This document shows positions 1 through 5,379 of a stretch of DNA of 10,328 bases, one piece after another; positions within the stretch are counted from its first letter, which is position 1; every line of letters starts with the position of its first letter. Below the pieces are notes generated by a model, which was not told where the DNA came from, did no database searches, and saw only the letters and a program-made list of their open reading frames with translations. This stretch comes from an uncultured Verrucomicrobia subdivision 3 bacterium (GTDB taxonomy: Bacteria; Verrucomicrobiota; Verrucomicrobiae; Limisphaerales; CAMLLE01), in NCBI GenBank assembly GCA_946480555.1, contig CAMLLE010000058.1, forward strand, positions 1 to 10,328, written 5' to 3'. A program made the translations under genes and the position numbers.

Positions 1-767
1 ATGAGCGACAACGACGCCCGCGGGCTGGCACCGAGCTGCACGCCGCTCGCATTGCGCGTGGCGGAGACCAGATCGACGATGTAACGCTTCAACTCGTCGC
101 TGATGCGGACGCTCTCCACCGCGTGCTTCAGGGTGAGCACGTCCGCAACCGTCGCGCACGGCTGCAGCTGGTCGAGCGGATGGTTGTGCTGCTGCGCTGT
201 GAGAATGGCGACTTCCTCCTGCGGCGGCACATAGCCCAGCGTGAACTGCATCGCAAAGCGGTCCATCTGCGCTTCTGGCAGCGGATACGTGCCTCGAAAT
301 TCCACCGGATTCTCCGTCGCAATCACGAAGAAGAATTCCGAAAGGAAATGCCGTTCACCTTCCACGCTGACCTGGTTCTCGCCCATGGCTTCCAGCAGCG
401 CGGATTGCGTTCGTGGCGACGCGCGATTGATTTCGTCCGCAAGGAGAACGTTCGTGAAAACCGGCCCCTGATGAAAATGAAACTGCTGGTCGCGCTGGCT
501 GTAAACCGAGACGCCGAGGATGTCAGACGGCAACAAGTCAGGCGTGAATTGAATGCGCTTGAAAGTGGCGTCCAGCGATTTCGCGAGTGCTTTGGCCAGG
601 GTGGTTTTGCCGGTGCCTGGAAAATCCTCCAGCAACACATGTCCGCCACTGGCCAGCGCGGCCATCAAGGTGCGCGTCGCCTCGGCCTGCCCATGCATCA
701 CTTTGCCGACGTTGTCGGTGATCCGGCGGTACACTTCACGCGCCACTTGGAGTTGATTGGAAGTCAT
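1..767 (-). CDS. moxR: MoxR-family AAA+ ATPase (3' end cut by window edge)
   Basis: This reads as a MoxR-type AAA+ ATPase, a chaperone-like protein that uses ATP hydrolysis to assist maturation or activation of partner proteins, often von Willebrand factor A proteins encoded next to it. The reading frame opens at ATG 767-765 and stays open for 255 codons to the window edge. Visible motifs in order are: Walker A EDFPGTGKT (residues 47-55), a loop PDLLPSDILG (76-85) typical of the family, Walker B LLADEINRA (108-116), sensor 1 ATEN with Asn153, arginine-finger region EAQMDRF with Arg170, and the start of the lid with the sensor 2 motif GASPRAS (246-252). Family members are about 320-330 residues, so roughly the last 70 are missing. 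A GAGGTG lies 14 nt upstream of the ATG, which is a rather long spacing. The next genes downstream, where a DUF58 or VWA partner would be expected, lie outside the window. The family call is secure; the client is unknown. Confidence 0.95.
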   Translation of the reverse strand, partial: MTSNQLQVAREVYRRITDNVGKVMHGQAEATRTLMAALASGGHVLLEDFPGTGKTTLAKALAKSLDATFKRIQFTPDLLPSDILGVSVYSQRDQQFHFHQGPVFTNVLLADEINRASPRTQSALLEAMGENQVSVEGERHFLSEFFFVIATENPVEFRGTYPLPEAQMDRFAMQFTLGYVPPQEEVAILTAQQHNHPLDQLQPCATVADVLTLKHAVESVRISDELKRYIVDLVSATRNASGVQLGASPRASLSL

Positions 768-973
768 CGGAAAAATGCGAACACCTCGGCGGCCAAAGGC
801 AGCGAACCGCGCCCCACCTGGTTCCACAATGCACTTGCCGTCATGGCGCGCAGTGTAGAGGGACACCGCCCGGGGCGAAATGTTTTCTTCGACTCGACAC
901 CCATCGCCCACGCTGCCACGGCAGTGTTGAAACGCTTCGCGAACGTCCCGCCACCAGGAGCGGAAGGTTTCAC
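764..973 (-). CDS. Weak candidate small ORF upstream of moxR (69 codons)
   Basis: An open frame starts at GTG 973-971, with GAGGG three nt upstream, and ends in a TGA that overlaps the moxR start as ATGA. That arrangement is what a coupled leader gene would show. Against it, the translation (MKPSAPGGGTFAKRF..., ending LPLAAEVFAFFR) resembles no family I recognise, is rich in Arg, Ala, Gly and Thr, and could be chance coding in an intergenic repeat-like stretch. If translated it would be cytoplasmic, with no membrane segment. I list it because the junction is suggestive, not because the protein is convincing. Confidence 0.2.
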   Translation of the reverse strand: MKPSAPGGGTFAKRFNTAVAAWAMGVESKKTFRPGRCPSTLRAMTASALWNQVGRGSLPLAAEVFAFFR

Positions 974-983
974 GTTCCCTCAA

Positions 984-1003
984 GGCAACGAGACAACGTT
1001 GCC
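984..1003. other. Perfect 7-bp stem-loop between moxR and the lipoprotein gene
   Basis: GGCAACG and CGTTGCC form a perfect 7-bp stem around the loop AGACAA. Neither strand continues into a T-run, so it is not a canonical intrinsic terminator. On the minus strand the hairpin sits directly before TTGAGGGAACGTG, the putative Shine-Dalgarno and GTG of the small ORF upstream of moxR. It could therefore lie in the moxR leader, or be part of a dispersed element together with the repeat that follows at 1023-1065. Confidence 0.5.
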
Positions 1004-1022
1004 GGAGAAGGCGCAATAAACG

Positions 1023-1065
1023 TGGGTTGACGGCACCGGATGTAGAGAGAAGATCGAAAGCCGTC
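1023..1065. repeat. Structured dispersed repeat, copy 1 (43 nt)
   Basis: This stretch matches 2362-2404 at equal length. Both contain TGGGTTGACGG, then an unconserved 11-nt spacer, then GAGAGAAGATCGAAA, one variable base and CCGTC. By hand, 31 of 32 bases outside the spacer agree. GACGG and CCGTC are inverted relative to each other, so each copy can fold into a hairpin; in this copy the stem extends to TGACGGC/GCCGTCA around a 25-nt loop. Weaker similarity (GCGCAATAAACG against GCCGCAAGAACGG) continues to the left. The copy lies about 130 nt upstream of the lipoprotein gene. Confidence 0.8.
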
Positions 1066-1196
1066 AGCACTCTGGTATCGCAGCCACATCAGAGGGTTGG
1101 AGGAACATGCTCGGTCACTTGCGCATACTCCTGTCGTGAAATGCCACTTCTTTCCATGCGCCAACGATGAAACCGGATATGCAGCCGGGATGTTCC

Positions 1197-2321
1197 ATGA
1201 AACTTCGCACGTGCGCGCCGCTGGCTGCAGCGGTCAGCATCGCTTTGTGTTCCTCGTGCTCCACCGCAATGAAAACGACAGGTGAACCGCCGCCCGCGGC
1301 ATTCCTGCCGCACCCGCTCGACGACGGGTGGACCCGCTGGCTGGTCGGTGAATGGGAAGGCGCGGGTGCATCGGACACGGGTACCGGAACAGGAACTGAA
1401 AGAATCGAACTGGCGCTCGGCGGGCAGTTCCTGATCAGCCACGGCGAAGCGAGGATAACCAGGATCACTCCCGAGCAAGCCGAGTATTTGCGGAAGAACA
1501 TGCACGCATCCCGCGAGGAGATCGAACGATTCAACCGCGCCGGTTACCAATCGCTGCAACTCTTCACGATCGATCAAACGACCGGCGACGTCATCGGCTA
1601 CCTGTTCGACAGCCTGCGCTGCATCGCCACAGGCCGCGGCAGGCGGGAGGGCAACATTGAAACCATGGATTGGCATTGGTCCAACGGCCGCACGAGCACA
1701 CGCGTCACGGAACGATTGAGCGATGACCGCATGCGCGTCATTCAGAGGACACCTATGCCAGATGGCAGCGTAATGGAAGAAATGGGAGAAAGCATTCGGA
1801 GGGAACCGCGGTTGTCACCCAATGCGGAAATCTTTCACAAAGAACCCGAAATCGTCCGAAGACCGAAATTATTTGTCATGGGAACGCTGACCCACATCGC
1901 CCGGGGCACCGAATCCGGCGAGACGTTTGCGGCAATCTGGAGCCAGTTCGAGGCGCACCGCGCAAAAATCCAACCTCACAGCACGAACAAAAAGTACTAT
2001 GGGATCAGCTTTGCTGCCGGAGACGACGGCAGCTTCGACTACCTTGCGGGCATGGCCGTGGCGCCGGTTCAGCCGGACTTCGCGGAGCTCGTGATTCGCG
2101 AATTGCCCGCCGCAACCTTTGCTGTGTTTTCTTGCCCGGCATCCGCCATCGGTCCGATGAAGCGCCATATCTTCGGTCAATGGCACGCCACTTCCGGCCA
2201 TGAGTTCGACCGCTCCATACCCATGTTCGAAGAATATCCTGCTGCGGAGGAGAGTGAATCTCCGGTGCTGATTCACATCCCAATCCGCGATTTGCCATTC
2301 CACGCGCCGAAAGGTCGATGA
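1197..2321 (+). CDS. Putative lipoprotein: DUF1579-like domain fused to GyrI/AraC-type effector-binding domain
   Basis: From ATG 1197 this encodes 374 residues. The N-terminus has a basic start (MKLR), a hydrophobic stretch and CSSC ending at Cys21, which looks like a lipoprotein signal, although Cys rather than Leu at -3 makes the lipobox non-canonical. Residues about 40-200 resemble DUF1579 (WLVGEWEGAG near the start, then strand-rich sequence ending around MEEMGESIR), a family of unknown, probably ligand-binding, function. From about residue 225 the sequence matches the GyrI-like/AraC effector-binding fold: VMGTLTHIARG, YYGISFAAGD, LPAATFAVFSC, HIFGQWHATSGHEFD and a final IPI strand. Such domains bind small molecules and are usually cytoplasmic, so finding one behind an export signal is unusual. 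An upstream in-frame ATG at 1167 would add ten residues and bury the signal; 1197 is preferred, with GGGA eight nt upstream. No catalytic residue is evident, and the substrate is unknown. Confidence 0.85.
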   Translation: MKLRTCAPLAAAVSIALCSSCSTAMKTTGEPPPAAFLPHPLDDGWTRWLVGEWEGAGASDTGTGTGTERIELALGGQFLISHGEARITRITPEQAEYLRKNMHASREEIERFNRAGYQSLQLFTIDQTTGDVIGYLFDSLRCIATGRGRREGNIETMDWHWSNGRTSTRVTERLSDDRMRVIQRTPMPDGSVMEEMGESIRREPRLSPNAEIFHKEPEIVRRPKLFVMGTLTHIARGTESGETFAAIWSQFEAHRAKIQPHSTNKKYYGISFAAGDDGSFDYLAGMAVAPVQPDFAELVIRELPAATFAVFSCPASAIGPMKRHIFGQWHATSGHEFDRSIPMFEEYPAAEESESPVLIHIPIRDLPFHAPKGR

Positions 2322-2361
2322 GATCGCGAGCGAACCCTTGTAGGGTGTGCCGCAAGAACGG

Positions 2362-2404
2362 TGGGTTGACGGGGCGGCTCGCGGAGAGAAGATCGAAAAC
2401 CGTC
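2362..2404. repeat. Structured dispersed repeat, copy 2 (43 nt)
   Basis: This is the second copy of the element at 1023-1065, in the same orientation and exactly 1339 bases downstream. TGGGTTGACGG and GAGAGAAGATCGAAA are unchanged and the spacer between them is again 11 nt but different in sequence. The GACGG/CCGTC stem is kept (2368-2372 with 2400-2404), with a larger loop than in copy 1. It lies in the 317-nt gap between the lipoprotein stop and the next gene. I see no other recognisable feature in that gap except the ribosome binding site at its end. Confidence 0.8.
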
Positions 2405-2627
2405 GAGAATTGAAGCTGGGAATCCGTTAACTCCTGGCCGACCAAGATTCGCGTATGCACATCGCGCGATCCAGCAGACGAACGTTGCGCCGGCACTCGC
2501 AAGATACTCGCGACCTCCGCAGGCTCCCCGCATTAACTCGCGCTGGTGCCGTGCTCAAGTCTCATCATCAACGCAGGTCGCCGCTTCTTCCGCGTCCGGC
2601 AACCGTGTATTCCAATCAATTTACCAC

Positions 2628-2633
2628 GAGGAA
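2628..2633 (+). promoter_or_regulatory. Strong Shine-Dalgarno that fixes the start of the secreted protein
   Basis: GAGGAA lies five nt before ATG 2639. It is among the best Shine-Dalgarno matches in the window, and it decides the start at 2639 over the longer open frame that begins near 2546, whose extra residues do not form a signal peptide. Confidence 0.8.
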
Positions 2634-2638
2634 ATCCT

Positions 2639-3646
2639 ATGAAACAAATCGTGTGGTGGAGCGGACTATGCACGGTCGCTTTCGCGGTGGCATTTGCGGG
2701 CGCCAAGGCTCAACCGGTGCGGACAACCGATCCCCTCAACCTGCCGCCCACGAACGGCGCTGGTTGGTATTCCGCTTCCGGCGATTCGGTTTGCTTCCAC
2801 GTCGAGTACGGCACAAATCAAGGATTGCCGCCAGAGAATACATTCACCGGTGTTCTCGTCCGTGCACACAGCATCATCGTGGACAACTTCCGCAACATCA
2901 CGAACTGGTTCGACGGCAACGATCAGGTCATCCGCTTCGATGCAAACCTCACGGCGAATCTCGCAGAACTCAGCGGCATAGAGCCGGTGCCCGAGTGGGT
3001 GGTGACTCTTGGCGGCAACATGCAGGTGCGACTGGCGGGCCGCCGGGGTAACGCAACGGGAACTTTTCCGCTGTTGGTGGAATCACTCTCCTTCACGCTC
3101 AATTGGGCCGATCTCGGGATGGGATTGTCCGGCCCGTTTCTGAACAGTCGAACGATGCCGTCTCCCGTCTCCGGCGGGGAGCTGTCAGTGACCGCCTTGT
3201 CCGTGAGTGAATACGAGGTGACCGGCAGGTTGACGGTGCATTCGGAAGCGGCGATGTATCGCACGGATCATTGGCTGCCATACTGGCCGGACACCAACCG
3301 GCCAACGCATTATGCGCTTCTGCCGCTGCAGCCGCCCCCCGCGGCGATCTCCATTCTCACGAATGGCTCCGCACCCGCAGCTTCGGGCCAGTTCCAGATG
3401 CGCAGGAATATTCGCTACATCTTCGAACGATCGAGCGACCTTCGTAACTGGACGACGCTGGAGACGAATTATTCCGGCGGTTTCGGTTTGGGCGAGTTGT
3501 TCAAGTTCGTTGAGCCGTTGACCAACTCGACCGGGTTCTACCGCTCCCAATCGATGTTGGTGACGTATGCGCCGGCTGCGGTCCAGGTGAAGCCCGTGAA
3601 TGCCCCATCCCTGTCCGATCCACCCGCCCGACAGGAACCTCCATGA
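2639..3646 (+). CDS. Secreted protein of unknown function with verrucomicrobial C-terminal block
   Basis: From ATG 2639 this gives 335 residues. The first 24 form a clear Sec signal peptide: MKQ, a hydrophobic core VWWSGLCTVAFAVAFAG, and a likely cleavage site after AKA. The mature part is rich in Asn, Thr, Leu and aromatic residues in strand-like alternation, which suggests a beta-rich exported or surface protein. Near the C-terminus is RYIFERSSDLRNWTTLETN followed by FKFVEPLTNSTGFYR. This 'SSDL..W....FYR' block is, to my knowledge, common at the end of many exported Verrucomicrobiota proteins; a role in sorting or as a beta-module is only a guess. About 40 Pro- and Ala-rich residues follow it. 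The central region matches no family I can name and shows no catalytic motif. The stop codon overlaps the start of the downstream MFS gene as ATGA, so the two are likely co-translated. Confidence 0.85.
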   Translation: MKQIVWWSGLCTVAFAVAFAGAKAQPVRTTDPLNLPPTNGAGWYSASGDSVCFHVEYGTNQGLPPENTFTGVLVRAHSIIVDNFRNITNWFDGNDQVIRFDANLTANLAELSGIEPVPEWVVTLGGNMQVRLAGRRGNATGTFPLLVESLSFTLNWADLGMGLSGPFLNSRTMPSPVSGGELSVTALSVSEYEVTGRLTVHSEAAMYRTDHWLPYWPDTNRPTHYALLPLQPPPAAISILTNGSAPAASGQFQMRRNIRYIFERSSDLRNWTTLETNYSGGFGLGELFKFVEPLTNSTGFYRSQSMLVTYAPAAVQVKPVNAPSLSDPPARQEPP

Positions 3647-4974
3647 ATCGATTCTATCCACTGCGCGGCCTGCCACAGCAGCGACAAATCTGGTCGTGGA
3701 TTTCATTCGACGTGGCGAATCAGTCATTCACTCTTTTGATCAACACGCTGCTGTTCTCGATCTTCTTCCAGAAGGTGGTTGTTCACGATGCAGCGCAGGA
3801 CGACCTTCTCTGGAATCTCGTTTACTCCGTCAGCATGTTGCTGGTGGTCATTGCCTCGCCGGTCATGGGCGCGATCAGTGACGAACGGGCGTGCAAGAAG
3901 ACGTTTCTCCTCGGCACCGGCCTGATCTGTGCCGCGTTAACGTGCTGCCTCGGTTTCATTCGCCCGGGACAGATCTGGCTTGCCGCGCTCCTCTACGTTC
4001 CAGCGAACTTCATGTATTCCATTGGCGAGAATTTTCTGGCTTCGTTTCTACCGGCCCTTTCACCACGTGAACATTTGGGCCGGGTGTCGGGATTCTCGTG
4101 GGCGGTGGCTTACTCCGGGTCCTTGACGTTGCTGATCCTGACCGCTGCTGGAATGAAACTCTTTGGCCTGGAGTCCGTGGACCGCTGGCGTCCATTCTTC
4201 ATCCTCGCCGGACTGTGGTTCTTCGCATTTGCGCTGCCGCCCTTCCTGTTCCTGAAGGAGAACGGCGCATCCACCCGGCCTGCCCGGCACGGGCCAAGAA
4301 ACGCGTTCATAGCTGGATTTCATCGGCTCGCTGTAACCGCGCGCGAGGTGACGCGATTCCGCGACCTTGCGTGGCTGCTGGTGGCGTCGCTTTTCTATGG
4401 GGCTGGGATGACGGTGATCACGCTGTTTGCCGGGATTCTGGCGGTTGAGTTCGGCTTCTCGGACGTTCAACTGCTGCTGTTTGTCGCCGTGCTCAGCGCT
4501 TCCGGCGTCGTTGGCACGATGCTCCCCACGTGGTTTCAAGATCGAATCGGGCACAAGCGTTCCACACTCCTGCTCGTCGGCATTTGGATCGTCTCCACCA
4601 TGGCATTCGTTTGGTTCGCCTGGGCCTGTTCGCGCACTGCCGATCCAGCGGCTTTTCCGCGCTGGCCCCTGTGGTTGATCGGGAATTTGTTCGGGTTCGG
4701 CATGGGATCACTGGGATCGGCGAACCGGGCTTTTGTCGGGTATCTCACACCGGCCAGCCGCAGCGGGGAGTTTTTCGGAATATGGGGCCTGGTCTTCAAA
4801 CTCGCTGCCGTTCTCACGGTGCCATTCGGCTACGCGAAAGATTCTTGGGGAACCACTGCGGCATTGGTGGTGTTGCTCGGATTCCTCATCGTCGGCTTCA
4901 TCATTACGCTTTTCGTAAATGAAAGGCGCGGCTTCGAAGCCGCCCAATCAGACACACAGGTTCCGTCAAACTGA
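3643..4974 (+). CDS. UMF1-type major facilitator superfamily transporter
   Basis: This is a 443-residue inner-membrane protein with about twelve hydrophobic segments. The N-terminal WSWISFDVANQSF matches the W-[SA]-W-x-x-[YF]-D-x-A-N-[SQ]-x-[FY] signature of the UMF1 family (Atg22-like MFS proteins). ASPVMGAISDERACKK, the loop between TM2 and TM3, is the usual MFS motif A region. A basic cytoplasmic loop (about residues 205-235) separates the two six-helix halves, and the second half repeats the pattern with TWFQDRIGHKR. Bacterial UMF1 proteins are thought to export or import small solutes such as amino acids or sugars; the substrate cannot be read from the sequence. The start ATG at 3643 overlaps the stop of the secreted-protein gene by four bases (ATGA), indicating translational coupling. 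Length and topology are normal for the family. Confidence 0.9.
   Translation: MNRFYPLRGLPQQRQIWSWISFDVANQSFTLLINTLLFSIFFQKVVVHDAAQDDLLWNLVYSVSMLLVVIASPVMGAISDERACKKTFLLGTGLICAALTCCLGFIRPGQIWLAALLYVPANFMYSIGENFLASFLPALSPREHLGRVSGFSWAVAYSGSLTLLILTAAGMKLFGLESVDRWRPFFILAGLWFFAFALPPFLFLKENGASTRPARHGPRNAFIAGFHRLAVTAREVTRFRDLAWLLVASLFYGAGMTVITLFAGILAVEFGFSDVQLLLFVAVLSASGVVGTMLPTWFQDRIGHKRSTLLLVGIWIVSTMAFVWFAWACSRTADPAAFPRWPLWLIGNLFGFGMGSLGSANRAFVGYLTPASRSGEFFGIWGLVFKLAAVLTVPFGYAKDSWGTTAALVVLLGFLIVGFIITLFVNERRGFEAAQSDTQVPSN
4928..4943. other. Perfect 16-bp palindrome near the 3' end of the UMF1 transporter gene
   Basis: GCGGCTTCGAAGCCGC is fully self-complementary and can fold as a six-bp stem with a TCGA loop. 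It lies about 30 bases before the stop codon and encodes part of the cytoplasmic tail RRGFEAAQ. There is no T-run after it. It may stabilise the transcript 3' end or bind a dimeric protein, or it may be incidental. Confidence 0.5.
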
Positions 4975-5014
4975 TCGGCAGGCAATTTCACTCAAGCGAA
5001 TGGCGTCGATGGAC

Positions 5015-5028
5015 TCCCGCGAGCGGGA
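5015..5028 (+). terminator. Possible terminator or 3' stem-loop after the UMF1 transporter gene
   Basis: TCCCG and CGGGA pair perfectly around the loop CGAG, 40 nt after the transporter stop codon. The stem is GC-rich and placed where a terminator would be expected, but it is short and is followed by AAGCCGG rather than a T-run, so a Rho-independent terminator is doubtful. Confidence 0.3.
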
Positions 5029-5049
5029 AAGCCGGAGACGGATGAAAAA

Positions 5050-5304
5050 TTATCTCGCAGCCCATTCAGTTGGCTGGCTCGGATGCGCAGGGCGGCGGCA
5101 GAACGGGTTGGTTCCGCCACCGACCAGAATTGCTGGCCCCGAACCAGCACGACCTCCCTGCGCACCCGCCAGCACCTGCACCGTCTCCTTGGCGGCTTGA
5201 AAACTTTGACCGCTGAATGACACCACAACGCGCTGGGTGTTTCCGTTACAAATCTTGACCCAGAGTGGAGACGAATCTGGATTGGCAGCCGAAGAAGAAT
5301 CCAT
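5050..5304 (-). CDS. Small ORF of unknown function, possibly the body of a TGA-interrupted gene
   Basis: An 84-codon frame runs from ATG 5304-5302 to TAA 5052-5050. The translation begins MDSSSAANPDSSPLWVKIC and contains NGNTQRVVVSFSG, a Gly-rich centre (AGAQGGRAGSGPAILVGGG) and a Cys/Arg/Pro tail. No family is recognised and no signal peptide or membrane span is visible. The same frame is open 63 bases further upstream to ATG 5367-5365, which has AGGA six nt before it, except for one TGA at codon 13. Read through, it would give a 105-residue protein with a basic Ala/Lys-rich N-terminus. The ORF lies divergently just upstream of the FIST gene, only 12 nt from its GTG if the longer start is used. 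It may be a real small gene, a pseudogene or chance. Confidence 0.3.
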   Translation of the reverse strand: MDSSSAANPDSSPLWVKICNGNTQRVVVSFSGQSFQAAKETVQVLAGAQGGRAGSGPAILVGGGTNPFCRRPAHPSQPTEWAAR

Positions 5305-5379
5305 TGAACGAATCGAAAATTTCGCCGGTCATTTCGCGGCGGCATTTGCTTTCGTTCTCTTAGTCATTATTTTTCCTGC

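Noticed and set aside
123..1019. Long plus-strand open frame of 298 codons
   Set aside because: Its first 640 bases are antisense to the MoxR ATPase, whose Walker, sensor and arginine-finger motifs are unmistakable. The plus-strand translation is Arg- and His-rich with no recognisable domain.
1027..1055. Sigma-70 promoter using TTGACG of the repeat as -35
   Set aside because: At 17-nt spacing the -10 hexamer would be AAGATC in both copies, matching TATAAT at only two positions, so a standard housekeeping promoter is not supported.
1089..1676. Minus-strand open frame of 195 codons opposite the lipoprotein gene
   Set aside because: The plus strand carries a signal sequence and two recognisable domains, while the minus translation shows none.
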